The notes under the pieces: generated by a model
The model's database searches: none
What the model was told of the DNA's origin: nothing
The model's input: the letters and a program-made list of their open reading frames with translations, nothing else
Part shown: piece after piece, positions 22,064 through 32,594 of the stretch
How positions within the stretch are numbered: the first letter of the stretch is position 1
How the letters are laid out: the number at the start of each line of letters is the position of its first letter
Assembly (NCBI RefSeq): GCF_030867095.1
Contig: NC_081831.1
Location: 71,996,716 to 72,060,715, forward strand
Direction: 5' to 3'
Length of the DNA: 64,000 bases
From: Alligator mississippiensis
Lineage: Eukaryota; Chordata; Crocodylia; Alligatoridae
Position numbers and translations under genes: made by a program

Positions 22064-22790
22064 GAAACAGGTGTTCGAGGATCACGATACTAGATCTGAA
22101 ACCAAGCTCATGGTTTATCAAGCAGTCATAATCCCCACCTTACTGTATGGAGCTGAGCTGTGGACAACATACAAGAGACATCTCAAGTTGCTAGAGAAGT
22201 ACCATCAATGCTGCCTGCAGAAGAGCCCTCAAATCTAGTGGAAGACAGATGCACCAATGTTAACATCCTCTCACAAGCAAACATTACAAGCATCGAGATA
22301 ATAATCATATCACATCAATTTCACCGAGCCGGCCACATCATCCAAATCGGAGCATTATTACTCTCCCAGCTCAGTCACGGTATACGTTCAAGAGGAGGGC
22401 AGACAAAGTGCTACATCCTTGAGGCCAGCTTGAAACATTGCAGCATCAATATCAACTCATGGGACACTATTGCCCAGAACCTCCCCAAATGGAGGAAGAG
22501 TCTGCTGCAAGGATCTCAGTACTTTGAAACCTTACAACAAAACAGGAGATAGAATAGCGGGAGCGGCAGGTCACAGACCAAATCAAGAACCCAGAGCCAC
22601 CCACCTCACGAGCAAACATGTGCCCAAGCTGCAACAGAGCGTATCAGTCCCAGATAAGCCTTATCAGCCATCTTCGGACTCAATCATGGAAGACAATCAT
22701 CCGCGACACCAAGAGAGTGCTGCTGATAAGTTACTCTATAAGGTGCATATCTACCCTGGCTTCAGCCTAACATGTCTCTCTCTCAATTCT
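22064..22790 (+). pseudogene. LINE ORF2 C-terminal and 3' fragment
   Basis: Plus-strand translation continues the same kind of LINE polyprotein as the minus-strand piece at 21440-22055. It includes TKLMVYQAVIIPTLLYGAEL near 22105, a cysteine-rich HQCCLQK segment, and WDTIAQNLPKWRKSLLQGSQ near 22460-22520. A C2H2-like finger, MCPSCNRAYQSQISLISHLR, ends in Gln where the last His belongs (about 22615-22680). The same C-terminal layout is seen at 61230-62095. Stops and frameshifts make it inactive. Confidence 0.75.
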
Positions 22791-24627
22791 ATGTGGCTAA
22801 AATAGTAAATATTTACCTAGCTACCTTACAAAGATATTATGAATCTTAATTAGCTAATGTTTTTCTGACAGCTTTGAAGATGCAACATGCTCCATAAATA
22901 TTGTTTCCTAGAATGTAAACAATGGTGAAAGTTGAAACGCTGAACGATACCAAAATTTCTGCTATAGTTATTTATGCAAGAGAAATTCTGCTTTCTATTC
23001 CTAGATCTATGGTTGTCACAGTAATTAAAACTCATTGTTTCCTAAACAATTAACTAACAGAGTCAAATATATCTCATTTTATTACCTTGAATGGATTGAG
23101 TTGGTACAATAACTCGGCTCAAAAGCAAGAGAGATTTTTACATCTCTCTCTTCAAAAAGGGATGTGATGTAAAATGAGACATATGAAGGATAAAACCAGA
23201 TCCTAGAGCTTTCTTGGTTTGTTTTTCACTTAATTTTCTTTGCTACATTCCAAAAAAATCCCCAAAAACCATTGATAAACTGAGATTATGTATAAAACCA
23301 GAGAGAGAAACCTCTCTAGATTACCAAGCAGTTCACTTAAATTGAGTAGACACTTATCACTCAATTTTTCTCACGCATTTAATGAACTAAGGACTTGTTT
23401 TCTTTGACTAGAGCTGGTGGAAATTTCAGTGTACATTATAGATCCAGAGTAAAGTTGCCTTATACTGAAACTTAAATACATTGTTGTGGGTTTGAAAGTT
23501 TCTTTTGAGCATTAAAAAAAAAAATGGAATATATGACCCACCATTCATTTATATTTCATATGGAATTAGTAGCTGGCAAATAAGACAAATTAGGTGCTTG
23601 ATAAACACACACAATTATATTTTCAAAGCAGTTGTATTTATGCTTGGAAGAAAGGACAGTTTTATGAATGTGTAATCAGGGATGTAAAATTGGAAAGAAA
23701 ACAAAATAGAGCATAGTTAATTTGGTAGTAGCAACAAATTAACTCTACGCCAAGCACCCTGCGCATGCACTGCCCTGATAAACTTGTTATTGGCAAAGGT
23801 TCACACTAAGAAGAAGCTGGTAATCCTTCTTCTGTTTCTGTCCTCCTTTATTACTCCTTTGAGAAAATATTGTTTATAAAATAAAGATCTGCACAAGTGA
23901 AGATAACAGAGTCCCCATTTCCTGCCTAACCTGCTTAATAGCTAACGAGCCGTGAATATATAGTCCTTCCATTCCATTTTCTTTGCACATTTGCGTACAG
24001 GTGTGTGTTGCACAACGGTGATTACAAAACATTCATGAGCAGCTGTGCCTCCAAACCAAATATGAAACTGAGTTGAAAAGTTCGTTTGAAATGCAAACAA
24101 GACCGTGGCAGCTGGCAGGGTCCAGAAATAGCATAGCTGAAACGGAGTTAATGCTCCTGAGCACTGGTGGTGATGGGAAACTACACAAGTGAGCAGACGA
24201 TGACTTACACAGGTACAGAAGGCAAACAGAGAAAAAGGGAAGTAATAAGGACCTTGGGGTACAGGCAAAAAGTGATGAGAGAGAGAAGATAAAAAGAAAA
24301 GAAGAGGGAAATGAGCTTCAGAGCTGAGGGTCCGTTTGCACAGAGCAGTCAAAGGGCAAACTACAGTCACTGAGAGAACAAAAACTAACCTGCTGCCAAG
24401 AACAAGAAATATCATGGAGGCATCAGAGGTCCAGCCAGCTAAGAGAGCTGCCAACCTGGGATATATTAGAACTTCTCCTCAACACATTATGGGAAGTCAT
24501 TCCTATAGTGAAATGTCAATGCTGCTAGCACATTTTATAACATGAAGTAGAGTATTTTCAGAAGATACTCCACATGCAAATAGGAGCATCTGACGGTCTC
24601 TGCAAAATGATGCTGTAAACAGAAGTG
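22791..24627. other. noncoding, nothing recognised
   Basis: AT-rich. The 170-aa minus-strand frame at 23942-24454 has no domain, an odd composition and a purine-rich region beneath it; I do not consider it a gene. Confidence 0.45.
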
Positions 24628-25594
24628 TCATGGTGTGGGGTCCCCAGGGCTGGCCATGACGCCCCTAGGGCTCCGTGACCATGCCAGCTTTGCCCTGTGG
24701 ACACCTTCTAATCTTTCCTGCCGTGTCTTGTTGTTAAAATAATAGATAGGGAGGCTGCTCTCAAGTTGTTAGGCAGTCACAGTCCTGATGGCTCCCACTA
24801 AACCCTGTAGGCTCTCAGACCCCTTGCTGTGTCCCACTTTAAGTAGATGCCTCGCAAGACACCCCAAGCCTTAAGGGCTAGAGCCATGGCTGCAAAACCT
24901 TCACTTTATCATGCCCCGTGCCTCGCAGAAGGTATTTAAACATTGTTCCTTTTGATGAGGCCTCAGTCTAGCTCAGCCTCCTGTAGTCACTGGGCCCTTG
25001 GCCCCTGTAGCTGTACCCTCTCTGGTGCTCGGCTCTCGGCAGCCCTGTCTCTGCTGCACCCTCTCTGGCACTGGGGCTCTACATGGTAGTGTGCCCCAAT
25101 GAGGCCTCCTCCTCCCCAATTAGCTTCATCCCGGTCCACCAGTCCAAACAATAATGAAAATACAAGCCCCTGGACTACAACATAACCACAACAATGACAC
25201 TGGAGGTCACACTCTTCCCCTTTACGAAGGCAAGCTTCTCCCTCAGCAATGTGTGCCTCCTGTCCTCAGGTACTTTAGGAGCTCCTAGAGCCCAGTCTCA
25301 CCAGCAGCAGAGAAGGCAACCAAGCATCTCCAAGTAGCTTTTCTGCAAGAGCTCCGTCCCTATTACTGCAGTCAGAGAACTAGCTCCAACCAGCCCCAAA
25401 CCTGAGGCTTATATGTGCCCAGGGCCCTGTCTCCTTCCAGGCCACTAACCAGGTGCAGGTGCCAGCTAATTCCCTCATTAGCCTGCTGCCAAGGCTACCT
25501 GCAGCTGTGGAGCTCTGCCTAGCTCCCAGGGCTTTCTAGCTAAGCTGCTTCTGCTCGTAAAGGAGCAGGCACACCTTAGTGCCCTGCAACAAAC
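24628..25594. mobile_element. LTR-like block, about 967 bp
   Basis: GC-richer than its flanks. Ends could be TGTCATGG...AACAAACA (TG...CA). On the minus strand a TATA-like CATATAAGCC lies at about 25415-25406; on the plus strand a TATTTAAA lies near 24936, so orientation is undecided. No convincing target duplication: AAACAG occurs at both sides but not flush with the ends. No internal coding region. A DNA element rather than an LTR remains possible. Confidence 0.45.
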
Positions 25595-25641
25595 AGCAAT
25601 ATCAAAATGAGGTTTATCTATGGACTAAATGTATCACTTAC

Positions 25642-25836
25642 CAACAAAAGTCAATGGGATTGTGCCCAACACTGACATCACATGAATTGCGTTGGTGACT
25701 ACTTCATGAATTGGCACAAGGTGACAATGCACAGGCAAAGCTACATTTTTGGAAAGGTGTTTGCACTTCTTGAAAGGCAGCTTGCCATCACAAAACAAGA
25801 CCCTTGTTATCACAGACAGGGGAGCTGTACTTCCCA
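25642..25836 (-). CDS. candidate internal exon B, product not recognised
   Basis: A strong donor TTG|GTAAGTGA follows 25642. A weaker acceptor TTTGGTAG precedes 25836; an alternative TACAG acceptor would start the exon at 25824. The 195 bp is open, encoding about 65 residues: GSTAPLSVITRVLFCDGK, a KKCKHLSKNV stretch and an end near VLGTIPLTFV. The intron phase is 1 at both ends, compatible with candidate exon A upstream and candidate exon C downstream. It lies 48 bp from an LTR-like block and beside a probable repeat (25850-26040), so a repeat origin is a real alternative. Confidence 0.28.
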
Positions 25837-25849
25837 CTACCAAATCAGA

Positions 25850-26040
25850 GTCAGAGACCCAGTTGCTCCATGATTTGGCTCACCAAATGACATGATTTGC
25901 CTTCCCAATGACATGATGTATAGTTAAGGTGTGTGCCATTTTCCTTTACAAGAGCCAGCCTACACGTGATTGTAACTTTGCCAAACTTTAACGGCTTGGG
26001 CTGAAATGTCCCATGCTGGGTATCTGTCTCTGGCACAATT
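25850..26040 (-). repeat. probable old interspersed repeat
   Basis: The minus-strand tract ACATTTCAGCCCAAGCCGTT then AAAGTTTGGCAAAGTTACAATC has the look of an old reptile interspersed repeat, but I cannot name the family. No coding function proposed. Confidence 0.3.
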
Positions 26041-26132
26041 AGTCGGGGGGAGGAGTGTCATTTAAAATTATTCAACCTTCAGCCTTCTCCAACAATGCAA
26101 CAAAAGAAAAAATATATAGTTTTGATCTCCAG

Positions 26133-26173
26133 AAGTTTGATACTGGTATCAGCAGATGAGTAACTCCATTCTA
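26133..26173 (+). repeat. 41-bp dispersed repeat, copy 1
   Basis: AAGTTTGATACTGGTATCAG continuing to CATTCTA recurs at 30133-30173 with four differences in 41 positions. It contains the near-palindrome TGATACTGGTATCA. Similarity continues weakly upstream (CCAA.GATGCAA-type sequence), so both are probably parts of one old repeat. Confidence 0.7.
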
Positions 26174-26344
26174 ATATATAGTATATTAAGAGACAACCAC
26201 TGAACTGAAAAGGTTGAATAACTCCATGCTTGGAAACAAGGGCTTAAAGTTTGGTTTCAGTTGGTGGAAGAGAATCTCACCTGGCATCAGGGATATTCCT
26301 TTCCCTGTCCTTCCCCAATAGTTCCCAGGTGAGCCTATGTCCAC

Positions 26345-27423
26345 TAGGGCTGTGTGAAGCTTCAGGTGGTGATTCAATTTGGAGGAGATTTGGCCCGATT
26401 TGGTGGCCAAATCTCTGAATCTGAATCGAATCAGAGGACCAGTTTAAAGGTCCAAATCAATTCAAAGCTCTCTGAATCTTCAGAAAAGATTTGGAAAGCT
26501 TTGATGATTCGGGCAGTCCCCAGTGGCTGCGTCAGGGAGCTGCAGCCAGCTCCAAGCTGATAAGTACTAGGGGCAGGGGAGAGGGAGGGGACCTTGGGGG
26601 GACCTCTTCCAGCCCCCCTGACCCCACCACTCCCCCAGGCCCCCTGCCCCCCTGACTCCCCCCATGACTGCTCTCACCGACCCAAGGTCCCAGCACTTAA
26701 AAAAAAAATGCACTGGTGCTCACCAGGTGCTGCCAGGTGGTGGGAGCGATCCCCGCTGCCCCCCACTGTCCTACACTGCATGGGAGGCTCTGCATGAGCC
26801 CCCCAACCCTCCCCCTCACTCCCTGAGCCCCTCCCCCATGGGTGCTCCGCCCAGGCCAGCTCTGGCCCTTTAAGAAAAAAAAAGCCAAGAAAAGCCCTGG
26901 TACTTACCGCCCCTACAGTGGCCTCAGGTGCTCATGTAGAGCCTCTCATGTGGTGAGGGGCAGTGGGGATCACCCCCCACCAGCAGGAATGGTGAGTATG
27001 GGGGTTTTTTTGGTTGTTTTATTTTTTTTTTAAAGGGCTGGATCTGGCCCAGGCAGGGCACCCGTAGCAGGGTTGGGGAGCAGGGGGGGGGAAAATCAGG
27101 GGACTCATGCAGAGCCCCCCATGCAGCATGGGGCAGAGAGGATCACCCCTCCCCCCCCTTCCTGGCAGCACCTGGTAAGTCAGGGCTTTTTTTTTTAGTG
27201 CCAGGAGCTGGGGCAGGCGGGGCAGCCATTGCCAGGCTGGGAGAGCAGGCAGGGGATGGGCCTGGCCTGGTTGATTTAGAGATTCGGCAGCAGCCAAATC
27301 TCCAAATCAGATTTGTCCAAATCGAATCAGGACACTGATTCGAATCATCGAATTGAATCACTGTTCCCCTGAATTGGCCAAATCCAAATCAAAAGCAAAT
27401 ACTAGCTGCTTCACATAGGCCTA
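26345..27423. mobile_element. fold-back non-autonomous hAT element, family B copy 2
   Basis: Perfect 8-bp TSDs ATGTCCAC lie at 26337-26344 and 27424-27431. Inverted ends are TAGGGCTGTGTGAAGC and, inward from the right, TAGGCCTATGTGAAGC. The subterminal arms are full of AAATCTCTGAATC/GATTCGAATC motifs as in the copy at 6582-7346. The core is GC-rich with A/T runs and has a further inverted pair, about 26691-26800 against 27100-27205. No transposase. All frames within it are short and low-complexity. Confidence 0.88.
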
Positions 27424-27431
27424 ATGTCCAC

Positions 27432-28015
27432 CTGTACTTCCCCCCAAAAATTAATCCAGTTATAATCTTCCAAAGATACACAGCTCTCCAGTCATTCCAT
27501 ATGCGCTAAGCATGCTCCAGCCCAGAGATACCGAGTCTGAGCAGGACTTTTCCTAGAACTGCTGCTTCCAGATGGTGTGGGCCCCTGTAGCACTAGACAC
27601 GGCACACAACCAGCTGATTTCAACAACAACACACAATATTACAAGGATGAAGATAAAATGAGGTCTGTGCAGCCCTCTGGCTCACAAGTCTACAGGGTGA
27701 AGCATTGCTTCATTTAGCACTGAAAGGAGTACCTGACCACGAATGGGATGTATGCTCCCAAATGCACAAGCCTGTCACTCATCCGCTCACATCTCCGGGT
27801 AGTTTCACTGGACAATGTCCACAGGCTCCTCCACTCATTCAGGGGGCAGTGGGCGCTGGCCAGCATGCTCTGTTAGGTTTCCCCTTCTGGATCCCTTGTT
27901 ATTAATCTATGGTCTCACTCTTGTTCCTGTTTTCTTTTCAGTTGTCCCAAGAAATCAGTTGATGTGTCCTCAGTGGCCTCCCTTATTAAGGGAGGCTTAT
28001 AGTTTTTTGTGATGG
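27432..28015. other. noncoding, nothing recognised
   Basis: Spacer between two hAT elements. Short frames only. Confidence 0.5.
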
Positions 28016-28023
28016 GCCTTAGC

Positions 28024-28793
28024 CAGGGCAGGCAATTATTTTGGCCAGAAGGCCACTAAATACATTTTAGTGAACTGTCAAGAGCTGCATAGGTAGCCTC
28101 ATCCCTTGACAGTTGCCCTGCCCCCTGGTCACCATCTTGAGGCTGGAAGTCCCACCCCTAATTTTGACCTTTGCCATTGGAAGTCCCTCCCCTTGCCTCC
28201 TGGAAATACTCCTTTTGGGAGGGGCAGTTTGCCATCTTAGAACCAAAAAAAAAATCATAAAAGTCAAACACTTACGGTAACATATTTTAATTTTATTACA
28301 AAAAATACTTTTGTCATGATTCGTGTTTGTGCAGTGTATATAGAGATACTTGCATAAGTCAAAAATAAATTCTTACTCTTGTATATTGGGGAGGTGGCAT
28401 GCAGGCATGCATGTAGTGTGTATGCGTATGGTGTGTGTGCGTGCGTATGATGGGGTGTCCAGGGGGTGTGGGTCTGTGTATGGTAGGATGGGGTGTGTGC
28501 AGGGGGGTTGTGAAGGGGTGTGTCTGTGTGGGGGGGCATAGGGTATGTTAGGGGGTTATGTATATATGGGGGGGTTGTGGGGGTAGGGTGTGGGCTTTGC
28601 ATGTGGGCCCACAAGGATGGGAGCGAGGCGTGATAGGGTACATTGGGGTGGGGGCGTACATGTGGGTGCCTCACTCCCAGTCTCGTGGGCAGAAGGGTTG
28701 GGCTAGGCACAATTTGTTGGCAGGTGCCACAGGTTGGATGAAAGTGCTTGGCAGGCTGGATCTGGCACACAAGCTGTATTTTGCCTGCCCCTA
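28024..28793. mobile_element. non-autonomous hAT element with GT-rich core
   Basis: Flanks GCCTTAGC (28016-28023) and GCCTAAGC (28794-28801) form an 8-bp TSD with one mismatch. The ends are CAGGGCAGGCAATTATTTTG and, inward from the right, TAGGGGCAGGCAAAATACAG, typical of hAT-Charlie-like termini. The middle (about 28390-28640) is a G/T-rich low-complexity expansion. The 206-aa minus-strand frame over it is a His/Pro/Thr repeat with no domain and is a by-product of this tract. Confidence 0.82.
28390..28640 (+). repeat. G/T-rich low-complexity tract
   Basis: Irregular GTGTGT, GGGGTGTG and TATGG units on the plus strand. It lies wholly inside the hAT element at 28024-28793. Alternating purine-pyrimidine runs and G-runs could adopt Z-DNA or G-quadruplex forms; this is inference. 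Confidence 0.8.
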
Positions 28794-28841
28794 GCCTAAG
28801 CCCATGACCCCAAAGCACATCAAATAGGCCCAAGCGCATAA

Positions 28842-29128
28842 GGCTATATCCACATAGCAAACTTACCATGCCTGGCAGCAGCACCGAACACCTCCCTGCT
28901 CCCCAAAATCTGCCTTCTAAACTGAAAGCAGCATAGTCACCTTCCTAAGGTGCTTTGGACAGTGTAATCAGCACAAGTGAGTGACATTGCTAATAATTAG
29001 TCAGCTCCCAAGCTAATGAGCCCACCTGCAGCTACTCTGCTCCTCAGCGTAAGCAGCAGCTCCTACAGAGACATACACCTGAGGGTTACCACTGCTGAAC
29101 ACATTGCCTGTATGGTGTAGACACAGCC
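28842..29128. mobile_element. PIF/Harbinger-like MITE
   Basis: TAA flanks both ends (28839-28841, 29129-29131), a 3-bp TSD of the TWA kind used by Harbinger elements. Inverted ends are GGCTATATCCACATAG and, inward from the right, GGCTGTGTCTACACCATA. No coding capacity. Confidence 0.65.
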
Positions 29129-29131
29129 TAA

Positions 29132-30353
29132 ATCATCCTTGAAAATAGGATTTGGCCATTTCAATCACTTCTGCATTATGAGGCTAAGAAAAGTGACACC
29201 CACCTGCCTTTCATCTGGGCCTCAAACATGGAAACAAAAAGAAATTAATTTAAGGGTTTGGTTGCTGTGTCCTGGGGCCACACAGTGTGTGCAGGCTAAG
29301 ACAATATTGAAAATCCATCCATTCAAAGTATTAGGTAGGGGTCCTGTGGGAAAAAATAACATTACTTTGTGATCATTTAATTAAGAGTGAATTGTACCCT
29401 TGGTTTCCTTGTGCTTATGCATTAAAATTGCTTCTTGATTTGGGCATTCCCTAATGTTTGACTGCTCGGCATCAGAACCCTAAGCATCTTTTAATTCAGC
29501 TTTTTGGATGTAATATATGTACAAGTCAAATAGTTAACTAATTCAGTAATTTAATCATCAAATACTAAAACCACAGGTCAGCCTGTTTCAGCTATTTTCA
29601 GAAATGTCTCATTGTACTACTTAAATGTCATTCAGTATGTGATGGGAAAGCCAGCAGCTTCACCTTCCTGACAAAGATTGGTGCAGATGATTCAGATGAG
29701 CGACTCGTGACAATCACTTAGCAAAAGCCTTCTAAAATGAGTCACATTATGATGATTCATTCCAGTTTTGATCATTTTTTAAAATTTAATTTCCTTGTGC
29801 AAAATAGTTTAAAGATCTGGTGGAAGAGATACCTTCCAAGCGCAAAGCTTTCTTTTTCTGTGTTAGGAGCAGACTTGAAGTTTGACCACAACAGAATTCT
29901 TTTCAATAAAGTTTTGATCAGGTTCCAGAAACTGAAGTAACCTAAAACAAGCAAGTTCTGTGCCTACAGTCTGCAGAGAGATTAAAATGCAGCTTGGAGT
30001 ATTTAGACTGAAACATTTTCCAAGGTTGCCAAAGAAAAATAGTGAAAACCACCATCTTCAATTCACATCAGATATTATATTATGGGTCAAATTAATCTTT
30101 CTTACTACTCCAATGATGCAAATGATACCCATAAGTTTGATATTGGTATCAGCAGATGAGTAGTTGCATTCTAGGCTCAGGAGATGTGAATACTTTCCAT
30201 TTGTATTTAAGTACCTACAGAGAAAAACAGTGTTCCTTGCATACAGCCATCTGACAGAACAATAAGGATCTTGGAAAGGACAAGTCTTGCAGAGCATTCC
30301 CTTGTCCTTCCATCTGTGCTTGTTTTAAGCAGAATATAATAAGCGTTTTCCTC
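29132..30353. other. noncoding; copy 2 of a 41-bp dispersed repeat
   Basis: AT-rich. Positions 30133-30173 repeat the tract at 26133-26173. Nothing else recognised. Confidence 0.5.
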
Positions 30354-30468
30354 TGAGGTAGACAAAGTTCTTTGGATAAATCTGATATCTTTATTATACC
30401 AACTCAAATAGTTAGAAAAATTCTTTGCAAGCTTTCAGGTATAGATACCCTTCATCAGGCTGAGGAAG
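30354..30468 (-). mobile_element. Penelope-like/unclassified repeat end
   Basis: Minus-strand order: CTGATGA (30458-30452), a 15-nt arm containing GGTA...TACC, GAAAGCTTGC (from 30436), then AATTTTTCTAACTATTTGAG, a TTGGTATAATAAAGATATC box and CCAAAGAACTTTGTC. It parallels the core at 21304-21342, but the sequence after GAAA (GCTTGC) cannot close the same short helix. It is directly followed by the TSD of the hAT MITE at 30478-30663. Confidence 0.5.
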
Positions 30469-30477
30469 TATCTGCAT

Positions 30478-30663
30478 CCGAGTCTGGGCGGGCACCAGAT
30501 CGCCGACGGGAGTGTGCTCCCCCAGAGGCTGATTGCCAACCCGGGGGGGGGGGGGGGGGTGCCCCAGCAGCCGACTGCCAAGCAGCTGGCGCTTCCAGGG
30601 GGTGCACGGCCAATTTCAGGGCATGCGTGTGTACTCACGTGCACCCCCTACACGTCACCAATG
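30478..30663. mobile_element. short GC-rich hAT MITE, copy 2
   Basis: Flanks ATCTGCAT (30470-30477) and ATCTGCAG (30664-30671) form an 8-bp TSD with one mismatch. The right end, GTGCACCCCCTACACGTCACC, resembles that of 18332-18639; the left end is poorly conserved. It contains a run of 17 G at 30543-30559. Overlapping 110-aa and 73-aa frames are compositional artefacts. Confidence 0.6.
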
Positions 30664-30879
30664 ATCTGCAGTTGGTGCGTGCTCTTCCTGGATGGAAAGA
30701 ATAGTCCTCTGAGGTGTCAATTAGCACCAAGCTGAGGTTAAAGGAGATTGGTGTCCACCCCGGTATAAGTCCCACTGTCTTTTTGTTGCCTCCTCTCCCT
30801 GTTGTCATCATGCACCCTGTTGTTTGGGAAACACTTCTAAAATCTGTTCTGTAAGCTTCCAAGTTTAAGACGGAGCCTG

Positions 30880-31560
30880 CTAGGAAAGAGTTAAACTGCC
30901 CACCCTAGAAAACCCTCTGCAGAGCTGGCGGAAGAGACTGGCGCTATCTTGCTGAATTCCCAAGATGCTCTACCTTGAGCGCAGAAGGAAGAGTTGAGAA
31001 GGGAGCAACGGTCAACTCCAAAAACTCCCAAGTCTTCGAAATTGTATTTCTCTGTTAGCTAATTGCTGTAGACTGGGGCTCTCTTTCTTAAAGACCAAAC
31101 AGGGATTGAGCTGAGGAAGAAGCCAGTTTGTACAATTTTTCCCTAAACTGAGCTTATTACAAAAAAAAAAAAAAGAACAGCAGGCTTAGAGATACCACTG
31201 ATTCAGTATTGATGCCATTTTGGATACACGCTACAAATTTCTATTTCACCAGGAACTGGGGACCAATCCTCCGTAAACCCAAAGGCTGCAATCCTGACAG
31301 CAGTGGAGATCATCAACTGTTTCTTCCCCGACAGCGATCTGGAGAACCGAGATGCTGCATTTCTTGAGCTCTGAAGAGTTCAAGTGACATCGAGTGCTCA
31401 ATACAAAAGCTGAAAAATCATCTTTAAAAGAAGACCAGAACAGAATACTTTGTGTTTGACGTGGAGAAATGTAAAGATTATGTTGGAATTCTGTATTTGA
31501 ATAGGTATAACAGTAACAAAATGAGGCAGTCCGCATCCAGAAGCCCAGCAGACGTATTGT
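30880..31560 (+). other. CpG-retaining unique block; possible 5' exon or control region
   Basis: About fifteen CpG sites survive in 680 bases, more than in neighbouring unique DNA, and no repeat family is visible. A start codon in good context (AACAAAATGAGGC, ATG at about 31519) opens a frame of only 25 codons. A downstream donor could be GTATTT, which is weak. This may be a first exon or an old regulatory sequence; the evidence is composition only. Confidence 0.25.
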
Positions 31561-32563
31561 CTAATAGCTTTTGTCTAAAAATTATTCCTGGTATTTGAAA
31601 TACCTTTGACTTTGTTTTTCACTTTGAAAGTTGGCTGGGAACTCTTAACATCTACTTATCAGTGATTTACATACAAGAGCCCTGCAGTTTACTCTGTACT
31701 CTGCATGTATATATTCTGAAAATGCCTTGAAAAAATATAATTATGGCCAGTGCTTCAGCAAAAGAGTTAAGCTGAAGTGCTAGGAAGCAGAAAATGTATA
31801 CACTAGCACACAAGATTTCCTAGCTGACATAGGAGCAGCCTGAGACAATAAGTAGTTTTCTGATTAATAGAACTCATCATATGACATTGGGAAGTTTCCC
31901 TCAGGTTGATTTTGAACAACTTAAATGAACCTTTACTGATACTCAGGCTCTATCAGCCCCTTAGAACGGATACGAGCAAGTCACCAAGCCTCTAGACAGC
32001 AAAACTAGAGGACGATTTATTTATCCCTGCAACACTGATGTACTTCTGAGTCAATAGTATAAATGAATAGGATACTGCTAAATTCAGAGGAGCTAAGCAG
32101 ACATCTCTGGGCTGAGGAAGGAGATTAACCAATACATTAATATAGCAATGACACGAAAATCAAGGATCTGACATGAGCGCCAAAAGCAAGGAAATGCAGA
32201 GTCCATTCTGAAATTATGTTCTCATCTGATCCAGGTGTTATGCAGTCCTTAGAACAGCTGGTGAACTTACATTCAGGACATCATGCTTTCTTCAGCCCAC
32301 CGGGCAAGTTACAGATATCACTGAATTTGGCACTTTTAAGTCAACACCTGTCACTTGTAGCTATAAGAACTTTGGAAGAGATTGACATTAGTTCTAGTTC
32401 CAGTGTAATAATTACCAGAGCGGATGGGTTTTCCCTTGTAAATGCCATTCATTGTAAAATAAGTAAACTAAAACCAACCATAGAATGGGAAATGATGCAC
32501 CTATTCTAGAGCAAGTATATCATATATCTATATATATATATCTATCTATAGATATATAGATAG

Positions 32564-32594
<31 letters not shown>

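Noticed and set aside
23942..24454. 170-aa minus-strand frame
   Set aside because: Composition follows a purine-rich plus strand; no domain, no repeat partner, no splice pair.
28264..28884. 206-aa minus-strand frame rich in His, Pro and Thr
   Set aside because: Translation of the complement of a GT-rich tract inside a hAT element.
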